A DNA stretch of 64,000 bases from Sporosarcina sp. ZBG7A. Its GTDB lineage: Bacteria > Bacillota > Bacilli > Bacillales_A > Planococcaceae. A program made the position numbers and the translations under genes. Below, piece after piece: positions 1-8,042 of this stretch (positions within the stretch are counted from its first letter, which is position 1; each line of letters begins with the position of its first letter). The notes beneath the pieces are model-generated. The model did no database searches, was not told the origin of the DNA, and saw nothing but the letters and a program-made list of their open reading frames with translations. The stretch spans positions 41,265 to 105,264 of the forward strand of contig NZ_JWIB01000031.1 in the NCBI RefSeq assembly GCF_000813425.1, in the 5' to 3' direction.

Positions 1-117
1 AGATTATCAGATCGCCAATCAAATGGAAGCGCAATGTCAGATGAGACGAAAAACGGGGCAGCGAGCCGGCTGTACTATGAACCTACCGCCAAAACCGATA
101 AACCAACATCTAAATAA
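1..117 (+). CDS. C-terminal end of an unidentified protein (truncated by window edge)
   Basis: Frame 1 is open from the first base and encodes 38 residues, ending YYEPTAKTDKPTSK and a TAA stop at 115-117. The tail is polar and rich in Ser, Thr, Lys and Asp, which looks like a disordered C-terminus. A strong terminator follows 13 bases later, which supports this as the end of a real gene. The family cannot be told from this much sequence. Confidence 0.55.
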   Translation, partial: RLSDRQSNGSAMSDETKNGAASRLYYEPTAKTDKPTSK

Positions 118-130
118 CTGGAAATTGATG

Positions 131-169
131 AAAAGCACACGAGATTCTGAGAATTCTCGTGTGCTTTTT
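131..169 (+). terminator. Rho-independent terminator of the upstream gene
   Basis: A perfect 14-bp stem, AAAAGCACACGAGA pairing with TCTCGTGTGCTTTT, encloses a 10-base loop and ends in a T-run. It lies upstream of the MFS gene and inside the longer frame that opens at 23, which argues against that early start. Confidence 0.85.
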
Positions 170-229
170 GCATTTCTATCGTATACTAATTCGGAAAGCG
201 AATTATCTAGTAGGAAAGTGGGAAGGTGT

Positions 230-1462
230 ATGTGGAAAAATCGCAATGTTTGGATCATTCTTTCCGGTGAATTGATTGCAGGTATTGGTCTGTGGACCGG
301 TATCATCGGAAATTTGGAGTTTATGCAAGAAAAAATCCCTTCTGACTTTGTCAAAGCCCTGATTCTATCAGTCGGGCTCTTGGCGGGAATACTCGTAGGT
401 CCCTTAGCAGGTAAAATCATTGATCAACAAGCTAAGAAGCGCATATTAGTTCTAGCAGGGGCTGGACGTCTCATCAGTGTCGTCTTCATGCTTATCGCAA
501 TTGCAACAGGCTCTGTGTGGTGGATGATTGCATTTGTTGTCACCATTCAACTCGCAGCAACGTTTTACTTTCCAGCCTTACAAGCGGCCATTCCGCTCGT
601 TGTGAAGGACGACGACCTACTGACTATGAATGGGATGCACATGAACGTAGCGACCATTGCACGTGTCTCAGGGACTGCATTAGCAGGTGTCATCTTAGTC
701 TACTGGTCGTTATCGTCCCTTTATTGGATTTCAATCGTTGCTTATGGCTTATTACTCGTCTTCACATTCATGCTACGCATTGATGAAGGGGAGGGGACAG
801 AGGCTGTTGTTAAAACGGAAGGCGCTAAAGGCGGTTTCATGGAGGTCTTTCCAGTACTAAAAGCGTATCCTGCAGTCGGAATGACGCTAGTGATGACATT
901 GATTCCGTTATTATTTTTAGGCTCATTTAATTTAATTGTCATCAATATTAGTGAAATTCAAGATTCAGCATCCATAAAAGGACTAATTTACACGTGTGAA
1001 GGAATCGCATTCATGATCGGTTCATTTGCAGTAAAACGAATTGCATTGAAATGGCGAACTACGATGATCTTATTTTTCTTTGCAAGTATGGTGGCAGTTG
1101 CAGAATTCCTGTTATTCTTCGCACAAAGCCAGTTAGCAACGTTGGCAGCATTTACAGTCCTAGGATTCAGTCTAGGATGTTTTTTCCCAACAGCTATGGT
1201 GATTTTCCAGAAACAGATGCCAAAAGCGTACCACGGGAGATTTTTCTCATTCCGGAATATGTTAGAGCGAGTCGTGTTCCAAGTAGTTTTACTAGCGACC
1301 GGGGCGTTCCTGGATATTGTTGGACTGCAAGTAATGGTCATCGTATTTGGAGTGATCAGCATCAGTTTGACGACAGTATTTTTCTTGCAAATGAAACAAC
1401 GTAAGATTCAGTTGGAAGAGCCAGTGGCTGCGGATGCAATCATTCCAGTCAAAAGCGTTTAA
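230..1462 (+). CDS. MFS transporter, macrolide-efflux/YfiS-like exporter
   Basis: The 410-residue product has about twelve hydrophobic segments and the MFS layout of two six-helix halves joined by a charged loop (near residues 185-205). Family knowledge suggests proton-driven export of a drug or metabolite; the substrate cannot be read from sequence. The frame is open back to base 23, but that stretch contains a terminator and encodes low-complexity sequence. ATG 230 begins MWKNRNVWI, follows GGGAAGG, and leads straight into the first membrane helix, so it was chosen. It is monocistronic, with terminators on both sides. Confidence 0.85.
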   Translation: MWKNRNVWIILSGELIAGIGLWTGIIGNLEFMQEKIPSDFVKALILSVGLLAGILVGPLAGKIIDQQAKKRILVLAGAGRLISVVFMLIAIATGSVWWMIAFVVTIQLAATFYFPALQAAIPLVVKDDDLLTMNGMHMNVATIARVSGTALAGVILVYWSLSSLYWISIVAYGLLLVFTFMLRIDEGEGTEAVVKTEGAKGGFMEVFPVLKAYPAVGMTLVMTLIPLLFLGSFNLIVINISEIQDSASIKGLIYTCEGIAFMIGSFAVKRIALKWRTTMILFFFASMVAVAEFLLFFAQSQLATLAAFTVLGFSLGCFFPTAMVIFQKQMPKAYHGRFFSFRNMLERVVFQVVLLATGAFLDIVGLQVMVIVFGVISISLTTVFFLQMKQRKIQLEEPVAADAIIPVKSV

Positions 1463-1490
1463 GTGCACGTAAACTAAATAGAAACCACAA

Positions 1491-1525
1491 TAAAACGCGA
1501 CTTAAGCAAAAAAAGTCGCGTTTTA
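1491..1525 (+). terminator. Terminator after the MFS gene
   Basis: The inverted repeat TAAAACGCGACTT / AAGTCGCGTTTTA has a 9-base A-rich loop. It is flanked by A- and T-runs, so it could work in either direction. Confidence 0.8.
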
Positions 1526-1645
1526 TAAATTCCTTAGAAATAACTCAATTTCGCTGTTTTATCTCACTATCCTAAGTATACTTATTAATGATACGTAGCT
1601 TCCTATAATATATATTATGACGGGGGCGTTAAAAGAAAGCAACTA

Positions 1646-2017
1646 TTATTCAATCCGATATCTATATTGCCCTGCTTTTGCACGCTCCACATCTATAAAC
1701 TGCACGCCATACTCAATCACATCATTTATATACAACTGATTATCCTTGGCTAACGCTCGCACGCTTTCCAGCAACTGCTTATCATACGTCGTTTTATACT
1801 GGATTCGGTCTTTAGGTCGCGTTTCTTTATTGAATGTAATTGCATCTTGCTGCAATACGTCTTTTAATCCATCTTCAAGCAAATAATTCACAAACGTTCC
1901 GTGCTGATCTGCTTGCTGTTTTAGTTGCTCCAAAATCTCTTTGCTAATCGAAGTTCTAAATTTAACACGCGTCTCATCCGAAGTTTGTCTCAGCATTCCA
2001 TTTTCATTGACCCACAT
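1646..2017 (-). CDS. Small protein with two ribbon-helix-helix-like repeats
   Basis: The 123-residue protein holds two similar segments. Residues about 17-55 read RVKFRTSISKEILEQLKQQA and onward, and about 70-108 read RIQYKTTYDKQLLESVRALA and onward. Each has a basic beta-like strand followed by two helices, the layout of Arc/MetJ-type ribbon-helix-helix domains. Such proteins normally bind DNA as dimers; a tandem copy could give a pseudo-dimer in one chain. The ATG is preceded by GGAG. The gene stands alone, and no toxin or partner gene is adjacent. The DNA-binding role is inference. Confidence 0.6.
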   Translation of the reverse strand: MWVNENGMLRQTSDETRVKFRTSISKEILEQLKQQADQHGTFVNYLLEDGLKDVLQQDAITFNKETRPKDRIQYKTTYDKQLLESVRALAKDNQLYINDVIEYGVQFIDVERAKAGQYRYRIE

Positions 2018-2121
2018 AAGTCCAACAACTCCTTAATCATTAGTAAAACCGGCAGATTGTTAGGCATCCGCCGGCTGTTCGCATCTCTGTTCGCATACCC
2101 GTAAAAACGGCACTTTTCGCA

Positions 2122-2556
2122 TCAAAATTCCTTTTTGAACACGATACTCACTTTGCTGTAGTCCATTTTTTCCTCATAAAAATGATGTGCACTAGTACGT
2201 TGCAACCCTGAAGATAATGCAATCGATTCGTAATTGTGTTTTTTACCCCATTGCTCAACATGTGTAAGCAACTTATCGCCATAGCCCTTAGATCGAGCTG
2301 ATTTGTCCGTCACTAAGTCACACACCCATAATGAGCGCCCGTAATAGAGTGTAATCATCGGTTTAAAGCCAATAACCGCTTTTAACTCGCCATTATCCCG
2401 TAATCCGAGCATCTGGTAACGTTCTTTTGCTTCAGACTCATACACGAGTTCCAAGTACTCTTCCAGATCTAAATGTGTACGAAGCTGATTCATAATCGGA
2501 AAAGCTTCAATCAGTTCTTCTTCATTTGTCAGTGGAGCAATTGTAATTTCATCCAT
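2122..2556 (-). CDS. GNAT family N-acetyltransferase
   Basis: The 144-residue protein is typical in length for a single GNAT domain. The acetyl-CoA pyrophosphate-binding loop is visible as ARSKGYGDK at residues 87-95, after the beta-strand WVCDLVTD. The acceptor substrate is unknown. The ATG has a good upstream GGAGGCG. The gene lies just downstream of modC with only 26 bases between them, so it may be read with the molybdate operon, though it has no evident link to molybdate. Confidence 0.85.
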   Translation of the reverse strand: MDEITIAPLTNEEELIEAFPIMNQLRTHLDLEEYLELVYESEAKERYQMLGLRDNGELKAVIGFKPMITLYYGRSLWVCDLVTDKSARSKGYGDKLLTHVEQWGKKHNYESIALSSGLQRTSAHHFYEEKMDYSKVSIVFKKEF

Positions 2557-2582
2557 AGGAATCGCCTCCGGAACCCCGTCAC

Positions 2583-3254
2583 TTAGTGCACTAGGGTTTC
2601 TTTCATTGTTCCACGACTCTCATTGACAAGCAAGCCCTTTTTCAAATGGAGCACCCGATCCCCTAATTTTTCAGCCTCTGATCGGCTATGAGTCACTATA
2701 AGGAATGGGATTTTCCATAATTCGTGTAACCGAAGTAACTCATCTTGACACTCTTCACGCGTTTCTTCATCCAAAGCGGATAATGGTTCGTCCAATAGAA
2801 GCAAATCAGGCTCTGTGGCAAGCGCACGAGCAAGAGCAACCCGTTGTTTCTCCCCGCCAGAAATCTGATGAGGATACTTGTCCAACAAATGGCTAATGCC
2901 AAGCACCGTCAGTAATTGTTCGATGATAAAACCTGTCGTCGCAGTAGTCTGCTTATGAAGGCCGTAGTAAATATTGCGCTCGACTGTCATATGTGGAAAC
3001 AACGCATAATCTTGAAATAAGTACCCAATATTACGGGATCGCGCGGGTAACGAGTTCTTTTTCCCACTAAAAAAACTCTTTCCATTGAGCGTAATAATTC
3101 CGCTGTCGGGTTCAGTCAGTCCAGCGATTGCTTGCAAAATAGACGTCTTCCCCGCTCCTGAAGACCCCGCCAGCACAATAATTTCGTTATGTGCTTGAAA
3201 ACTGACATCTAGCTCGAAATGATTTAAGCGTTTCCTGATTGATACGTCTAACAT
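2583..3254 (-). CDS. modC: Molybdate ABC transporter ATP-binding protein ModC
   Basis: The ATPase powers molybdate uptake at the inner face of the membrane. Visible motifs are Walker A GSSGAGKTS (residues 30-38), signature ISGGEKQ (131-137) and Walker B LLLLDEP (151-157). At 223 residues it is much shorter than enterobacterial ModC and lacks the C-terminal molybdate-binding Mop domain. Regulation by oxyanion therefore probably rests with the divergent regulator at 4940-5953. It is third in modABC, 12 bases after modB. Assignment rests on operon context; the ATPase alone could serve other oxyanions such as tungstate. Confidence 0.85.
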   Translation of the reverse strand: MLDVSIRKRLNHFELDVSFQAHNEIIVLAGSSGAGKTSILQAIAGLTEPDSGIITLNGKSFFSGKKNSLPARSRNIGYLFQDYALFPHMTVERNIYYGLHKQTTATTGFIIEQLLTVLGISHLLDKYPHQISGGEKQRVALARALATEPDLLLLDEPLSALDEETREECQDELLRLHELWKIPFLIVTHSRSEAEKLGDRVLHLKKGLLVNESRGTMKETLVH

Positions 3255-3266
3255 AGAATCACCCGC

Positions 3267-3947
3267 CTATCGTTTTTCGGAAGCAAATCGCCTCAAGTTC
3301 CGTTTACTCCACCAGTTTAACCATAAAATTGTACTGAAACCGAGCGCTGTAATAATGACAACCCAAAACGTCGCTTTCTCCATCTTCCCCGCTTCCACAG
3401 CAAAATAGATTGCCATTGGAATCGTATCCGTCTTACCTGGTATGTATCCAGCTAGCATCAGCGTTGCACCGAATTCTCCAAGTCCTCTTGCAAAGGAAAG
3501 AACAAGTCCCGCCAACAATCCCGGCCATGCAAGCGGAAACGTGATGGTTCTAAAAACCCGCCACTCAGAAGCCCCCATCGTCCGCGCCGCATCTCCTAAC
3601 TTATTGTCTAGACTATCAAAAGCTGCTGCTGCACTTTGGTACATGAGAGGAAAACTGACGACGACAGATGCAATGACTGCAGCCGTCCAAGTGAACACGA
3701 TTTGGATATCGAACGTTTCGAGTAACCAGCTACCAATCCAACCCTTTTTTCCGAATAAAATCAGCAAACCGAAGCCTACAACAGTCGGTGGTAAGACGAG
3801 CGGTAAAAGAAATAGTGATTCAAATATCGATTTCCCGAAAAATTGCCGTTTCGAAAAAAGGTGTGCCAGAAACACACCAAGCACGAACACGATAGCCGTG
3901 GAGATGACCGCCACCTTTACAGAAAGTAATAAAGGACTTAAATTCAT
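3267..3947 (-). CDS. modB: Molybdate ABC transporter permease ModB
   Basis: The 226-residue integral membrane protein has five or six hydrophobic helices and a BPD_transp_1-type EAA loop (GLGEFGATLMLAG and onward, about residues 155-170) that contacts the ATPase. It forms the membrane channel of the ModABC importer. The gene is 18 bases after modA and 12 before modC, clearly one transcription unit. Length and motifs match ModB of Bacillus (YvgM-like). Confidence 0.9.
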   Translation of the reverse strand: MNLSPLLLSVKVAVISTAIVFVLGVFLAHLFSKRQFFGKSIFESLFLLPLVLPPTVVGFGLLILFGKKGWIGSWLLETFDIQIVFTWTAAVIASVVVSFPLMYQSAAAAFDSLDNKLGDAARTMGASEWRVFRTITFPLAWPGLLAGLVLSFARGLGEFGATLMLAGYIPGKTDTIPMAIYFAVEAGKMEKATFWVVIITALGFSTILWLNWWSKRNLRRFASEKR

Positions 3948-3965
3948 ATTGTCTACCTCCTTTTC

Positions 3966-4760
3966 TTACTTAAATCCGTACTTTGCTAGCGTTTCTTGAC
4001 CTTGATCCCCTAATAATGCATCGAAAAACTGTTGTGCTTCCTCTACGTGCTTGGACTCTTTCAAAATAGCACCAGGATAGACAATCGGCTCATGCCAGCT
4101 AGGATCTGATTCCGCGATTACTTTCACTTTATCAGAAATAAACGCATCACTCGAATAGACAACACCGTAATCCGCATTCCCGAGTTCAACTTGCGTAAGC
4201 ACTTGTCTTACATCTGAAGCAAGAACCAGCTTATCCTGCATCGGCTCCCATAATTTCAAATGCTCAAATACTTCTTTAGTATAACGACCAACTGGAACGC
4301 TTTCTGGTTCACCAATGACGAAATGATCAATAGAAGCAGGGTCAATCTCTTCGAAACTAGTAAGTGATGACTCTGAATCTTCATTTGCTATCAAAACTAA
4401 CACATTTTCCGTAAAATCTGTCCGTGTTGATGCATCTAGTAAATCTTTATCCTCAAGAGTATCCATATCTTTTTTACTTGCAGATAAAAACACATCGGCA
4501 GGAGCTCCATTTTCAATTGAAGTGGCAAGCTTTCCAGAGCCGCCATACATGAACGTCAACTCTACGTTCTTATGCTCTTTTTCATAAGTTTTCTTAAAGT
4601 CATCCAATGCATCCGTTAAACTGGCTGCTGCAGAAATGTGAAGTTCCACTTTATCCGTTTTACTAGTTCCATTACCTTCAGATGCTGGATTGTTATTTGA
4701 ACAACCCACCAGTACTAGTAGTAAGGTTGCCATAATAATCCCGATACGTATTTTATTCAA
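3966..4760 (-). CDS. modA: Molybdate-binding lipoprotein ModA
   Basis: The 264-residue precursor has a lipoprotein signal with lipobox LVGC (Cys20) followed by a polar linker, so the mature protein is anchored on the outer face of the membrane. The body matches ModA-type periplasmic-binding proteins: the start SAAASLTDALDDFKK, the GGSGKLATSIENGAPADVFLSA region that contacts the oxyanion, and later YGVVYSSDA. It captures molybdate (possibly tungstate) for ModBC. It is the first gene of the operon and faces its regulator across a 180-bp AT-rich control region. Confidence 0.92.
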   Translation of the reverse strand: MNKIRIGIIMATLLLVLVGCSNNNPASEGNGTSKTDKVELHISAAASLTDALDDFKKTYEKEHKNVELTFMYGGSGKLATSIENGAPADVFLSASKKDMDTLEDKDLLDASTRTDFTENVLVLIANEDSESSLTSFEEIDPASIDHFVIGEPESVPVGRYTKEVFEHLKLWEPMQDKLVLASDVRQVLTQVELGNADYGVVYSSDAFISDKVKVIAESDPSWHEPIVYPGAILKESKHVEEAQQFFDALLGDQGQETLAKYGFK

Positions 4761-4792
4761 ACCGCTCTCCCCTTTACCATTTATATTTAATT

Positions 4793-4900
4793 ATAACTAC
4801 ATATAACTAGTTATAACATAAGGGAACTCTCTTTATCTATTTATAATTAAATAATTCTAACTATTGCTCGTTATATCTTGTTATATCTTATTATATCTAT
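4793..4900. promoter_or_regulatory. Probable operator region between modA and its divergent regulator
   Basis: This AT-rich stretch holds two kinds of repeat. At 4871-4900 there are three head-to-tail 10-bp copies of TTATATCTTR. At about 4793-4819, TTATAACTA is repeated and inverted around the 12-bp palindrome ATAACTAGTTAT. CGTTATAT at 4869-4876 resembles half of the enterobacterial ModE box. Position between divergent transporter and regulator genes makes an operator role likely, but it is inferred. Confidence 0.5.
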
Positions 4901-4939
4901 TGCAATAATTCTAAAAATAAGAGAAGATAGAAGATAGAA

Positions 4940-5953
4940 ATGGGGGTATGTAGGTTGAATTCACACGATAAAGTTTCGTATACGACCGAAGATCTCGCTG
5001 ACTTGCTTCAAGTCTCCAAGTTAACCGTGTATGACCTTATTAAAAAAGGGGAAATCGTTGCCTACCGAGTTGGTAGACAAATGCGAATTGACGCGTCTGA
5101 CTTTGAAGCGTATAAAGAGCGTATGAAAGGTGGAACCGATCGCCCTGTTGTGCAACCAACTCCTCCACAAGAATCTGAATCAGAATCTGTTGTACCAACT
5201 ATCTTAAAGAAACAGTCTATCCCCCATCTCCCACAACCACGTACCTTGCAACACGTAATCATCAGCGGTCAGGATGTAACACTCGACCTTTTGGCAAACG
5301 CAATCACAGCTACATCTAGTAACTATCGAACTCTTCGTTCTCACACTGGCAGTTTGAACAGTTTGCTCGCACTCGTTCAGGGAGAAGCAGATCTCGTCAG
5401 TACCCATCTTTTTGATGGAGATACAGGTTCCTATAACATACCGTACATTCGAAGGATCCTAATTGGACGCGAATATACTGTTGTTAACTTACTCTCCCGT
5501 TCAGCCGGTTTTTACGTACAACCAGGAAATCCAAAGAATATTAGGAGTTGGCGTGATTTAAACCGTAAAGATATTCAAATCGTCAATCGTGAACTAGGAT
5601 CTGGAATTCGAGTATTAACGGATGAACGACTACGACTGGAAGGCATTCTACCAAAGACGATATCAGGCTATGAGAATATCGAAATGAACCACTTAGCGGT
5701 AGCAAGTAAAGTTGCAGCCGGAGAAGCAGATATTGGTGTTGGGATTGAAAAGAATGCACACCTAGTGAATGTAGATTATATCCCCATGACGGAAGAACAA
5801 TATGACCTAGTCATGATCAAGCGTGAAGACAACCAAGCATTGCGCGAAACAGTTTTGAACATCTTGCAGTCCGAGTCTTTCAAGAAAGAACTCTCTTCTA
5901 TTCACGGATATGACTTCTCTCAAATGGGGCGAATTTTATACGATACCCCATAA
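4940..5953 (+). CDS. Molybdate-responsive regulator: excisionase-type HTH plus periplasmic-binding-like domain (YvgK-like)
   Basis: The 337-residue protein starts with a MerR/excisionase-type helix-turn-helix (about residues 13-60: YTTEDLADLLQVSK, then RVGRQMRIDASDFEAY). After a Pro-rich linker (65-100), residues 105-330 resemble a cytoplasmic PBP-like ligand-binding domain. The same pairing next to modAB occurs in Bacillus (yvgK-yvgL-yvgM), so the likely ligand is molybdate or tungstate and the target is the adjacent modABC promoter. The start is uncertain: TTG at 4955, eight bases after GGGGG, has a better ribosome binding site than ATG 4940. Confidence 0.75.
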   Translation: MGVCRLNSHDKVSYTTEDLADLLQVSKLTVYDLIKKGEIVAYRVGRQMRIDASDFEAYKERMKGGTDRPVVQPTPPQESESESVVPTILKKQSIPHLPQPRTLQHVIISGQDVTLDLLANAITATSSNYRTLRSHTGSLNSLLALVQGEADLVSTHLFDGDTGSYNIPYIRRILIGREYTVVNLLSRSAGFYVQPGNPKNIRSWRDLNRKDIQIVNRELGSGIRVLTDERLRLEGILPKTISGYENIEMNHLAVASKVAAGEADIGVGIEKNAHLVNVDYIPMTEEQYDLVMIKREDNQALRETVLNILQSESFKKELSSIHGYDFSQMGRILYDTP

Positions 5954-5983
5954 AGCACTCTTTCTAATTAGAAAGAGTGCTTT
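5952..5983 (+). terminator. Terminator of the molybdate regulator gene
   Basis: A perfect 32-base inverted repeat: AAAGCACTCTTTCT and AGAAAGAGTGCTTT around the loop AATT. It begins within the stop codon and is followed by TTATT. Confidence 0.8.
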
Positions 5984-5990
5984 ATTCTCA

Positions 5991-6018
5991 ACTTTACATA
6001 ATACTATTATTGTAACTT
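5991..6018. other. Xer/dif-like 28-bp site, left copy
   Basis: The 28 bases divide as 11-6-11: left arm ACTTTACATAA, centre TACTAT, right arm TATTGTAACTT. On the minus strand the left arm reads TTATGTAAAGT, one base from the XerD arm TTATGTAAACT of the Bacillus subtilis dif site (recalled from memory). A second copy, 24 of 28 bases identical and in the same orientation, lies at 8043-8070. Together they bracket the tetR-oxidoreductase cassette. Recombination activity is inference. Confidence 0.45.
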
Positions 6019-6076
6019 AAAATGTCACACTCCCCTCCTACACCAATCATCGAAATTTAAAAACGAGTTTAATTCT

Positions 6077-6090
6077 TTACCGACCGTTCT
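6077..6090. promoter_or_regulatory. Weak TetR-type operator upstream of tetR
   Basis: TTACCGACCGTTCT shares the half-site CGTTCT with two near-identical palindromes further on (6751-6764, 7922-7935). It lies 65 bases before the tetR start, where an autoregulatory site would be expected. Confidence 0.4.
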
Positions 6091-6155
6091 TAAAATGATA
6101 TCTTTAGAATGAAATTTAGTAAGTGGTTCTATAAACTTTGAAAGTGAGGGATAAA

Positions 6156-6731
6156 ATGGCTAGAAGCAAAGAATTTAATGAAAATGAAGTATTGCAGAAA
6201 GCCATGGAGCTCTTTTGGAAGCAAGGTTATGAGAAAACTTCAATGCAAGATTTAGTTGAGTATATGGGAATTCATCGCCGTAGCATTTATGATACGTTTG
6301 GAGACAAGCATTCATTGTTCGTGAAAACACTGCAACGCTATGACAACCAAATCGAGGCAAAAATCACTACTCACGTAAATACACAGGAGTCTCCTTGTAA
6401 AGCGATCCGCCAGCTGTTCATGTTAGCTATATTGCGTGATGAACTTGAGCCTGTAGGTTGTTTAGCCGTGAATTCTGCTGTAGAACTTTCCTTGCATGAT
6501 TTTGAAGTGAGAGAACTAGTATCCAATAGTTTTTCTAAAACAGAGCAGCTTCTATACGCTCTAGTACAGAAAGGTCAAAAAACTGGTGAAGTATCCTCTC
6601 AGTTTGAAGCGAAAAAACTTTCAGATCTGCTTCATAATTCCTTAGTTGGATTGCGTGTCTTGGCGAAAACAACAAACGACAAGAAAAAACTTGAAGGCAT
6701 TATAGATATGACACTTTCTATGTTAAAGTAA
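6156..6731 (+). CDS. TetR family transcriptional regulator
   Basis: The 191-residue protein has an N-terminal TetR helix-turn-helix at about residues 25-55 (TSMQDLVEYMGIHRRSIYDTFGDKHSLF region) and a helical C-terminal ligand-binding domain. The frame extends to a TTG at 6138, but ATG 6156 has GTGAGGG five bases upstream and begins MARSKEFNE, so it was chosen. It precedes an NADPH-type oxidoreductase in the same orientation, and operator-like boxes lie before both genes. It probably represses the oxidoreductase and itself; the inducer may be an electrophile or quinone, which is inferred from the neighbour only. Confidence 0.88.
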   Translation: MARSKEFNENEVLQKAMELFWKQGYEKTSMQDLVEYMGIHRRSIYDTFGDKHSLFVKTLQRYDNQIEAKITTHVNTQESPCKAIRQLFMLAILRDELEPVGCLAVNSAVELSLHDFEVRELVSNSFSKTEQLLYALVQKGQKTGEVSSQFEAKKLSDLLHNSLVGLRVLAKTTNDKKKLEGIIDMTLSMLK

Positions 6732-6750
6732 TTTCTTTTATACCTATTTT

Positions 6751-6764
6751 AGAATGCTCGTTCT
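6751..6764. promoter_or_regulatory. Probable TetR operator before the oxidoreductase gene
   Basis: AGAATGCTCGTTCT is an imperfect palindrome (AGAAyG / CGTTCT), 88 bases before the oxidoreductase ATG. It differs from the box at 7922-7935 at one position only. Confidence 0.55.
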
Positions 6765-6851
6765 TGAACAGGTCTTCTCAACCCATTTCTAAGCTACACC
6801 TACTATAATAGGTGAAAATACACCACCTAAAAACCAATGGAGGTTGACAAC

Positions 6852-7850
6852 ATGAAATCGTTCGTACTTAACGAATATGGGGACTTTCCTTTACACTCTA
6901 CATTAATTCCTGTGCCAGAAATTAATGAATATGAGGTACTTGCTGAAATTCGCTCTGCAAGCGTGAATCCACTAGATTCCAAGATCAGAAAAGGTGAACT
7001 CAAGCTTATCCTGAAATATGATATGCCTTTAGTCCTCGGAAACGATTTTGCTGGAATTGTAACGAAAGTAGGTGCAAAAGTAACCCGCTTTAAAATTGGT
7101 GATGAGGTCTATGGACGTCCTCGTGACAGCAAGACTGGAACATTTGCTGAATTCATTGCAGTGCATGAGGATGATATCGCGTTAAAACCTAAAAATTTAA
7201 GTTTTGAGGAAGCGGCTTCCATCCCTCTCGTTGGATTAACATCTTATCAAGCACTCCATGACGTCTTAGGGTTGCGTAATGGACAAAAGGTATTGATCCA
7301 TGCAGGTTCAGGAGGAGTTGGGACCTTTGCAATTCAACTGGCAAAGCTAATGGGAGCATATGTCGCAACAACTGTCAGTGAAGCCGGGATTGACTTGGTG
7401 AACACTTTAGGTGCTGATGAAATCGTCAACTATAAAGAAGAGCAATTCGAAGATATCTTGAAAGACTTTGATGCCGTATTTGATACTCAAGGTGGCGTAA
7501 CTCTTGAAAAGTCGTTCAATGTGTTAAAAAAAGGCGGTAAAATCGTATCTGTTTCAGGATTGCCAACCGCTCGCTTTGCTAAAGAACAGGGATTAGGTTT
7601 TGTGAAAACTAAACTATTCGCAGTAGCGAGTCAGAAACTAAATAGGCTAGGAAAAAAGCACAATGTTGACTACACGTTCCTATTTATGAAATCCAATGGT
7701 GAGCAGTTGCAGCTTCTTACTCAATATATTGAATCCGGAGAAATTCTGCCGGTTTTGGATCGGGTATTCCCTTTTGAAGAAACAGCAAACGCTGTCGAGT
7801 ATTCGGAGACTGGTAGAGCGAAAGGAAAAATCATTGTAAATATCAAGTAA
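6852..7850 (+). CDS. NADP-dependent zinc-independent alcohol dehydrogenase/quinone oxidoreductase
   Basis: The 332-residue protein belongs to the medium-chain dehydrogenase superfamily. It has an N-terminal GroES-like domain (LGNDFAGIVTKVGAKV, about residues 65-80) and a Rossmann fold with IHAGSGGVGTFAIQLAKL (about 145-162), plus the family ending GRAKGKIIVNIK. The cysteines that bind structural zinc in true alcohol dehydrogenases are absent. Such enzymes reduce quinones or enones with NADPH. ATG 6852 is preceded by GGAGG and is preferred over the in-frame ATG 6837, which overlaps that site. It probably forms a regulon with the adjacent TetR. Confidence 0.88.
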   Translation: MKSFVLNEYGDFPLHSTLIPVPEINEYEVLAEIRSASVNPLDSKIRKGELKLILKYDMPLVLGNDFAGIVTKVGAKVTRFKIGDEVYGRPRDSKTGTFAEFIAVHEDDIALKPKNLSFEEAASIPLVGLTSYQALHDVLGLRNGQKVLIHAGSGGVGTFAIQLAKLMGAYVATTVSEAGIDLVNTLGADEIVNYKEEQFEDILKDFDAVFDTQGGVTLEKSFNVLKKGGKIVSVSGLPTARFAKEQGLGFVKTKLFAVASQKLNRLGKKHNVDYTFLFMKSNGEQLQLLTQYIESGEILPVLDRVFPFEETANAVEYSETGRAKGKIIVNIK

Positions 7851-7921
7851 TCACTCTCTTTATGAATGCGACCTATTTGTAGTATATTTCACTCACTATG
7901 CAATATCTTTTTTAATTAATT

Positions 7922-7935
7922 AGAATGGTCGTTCT
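7922..7935. promoter_or_regulatory. Third TetR-type operator, with no gene downstream
   Basis: AGAATGGTCGTTCT matches the box at 6751-6764 at 13 of 14 positions. Instead of a gene it is followed by an RBS-like AAGGGGA at 7960-7966 and about 75 bases with no open frame, then the right Xer-like site. It may be the control region of a lost gene. Confidence 0.5.
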
Positions 7936-8042
7936 AAAATATATTTAAATTTAAACACCAAGGGGAATTTGATATAGGATCTTTCAAAACAAATAGCCTT
8001 CGTTTCCGGTGTAAATAGAAGCTTAGGGAGTTTTCTATATCA

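Noticed and set aside
23..229. N-terminal extension of the first MFS protein
   Set aside because: It contains a perfect terminator (131-169), overlaps the tail of another gene in frame 1 and has no ribosome binding site.
3442..3999. Plus-strand frame of 185 codons opposite modB
   Set aside because: It is an antisense shadow of modB; composition is Ser/Pro/Asn/Lys-rich and no ribosome binding site is present.
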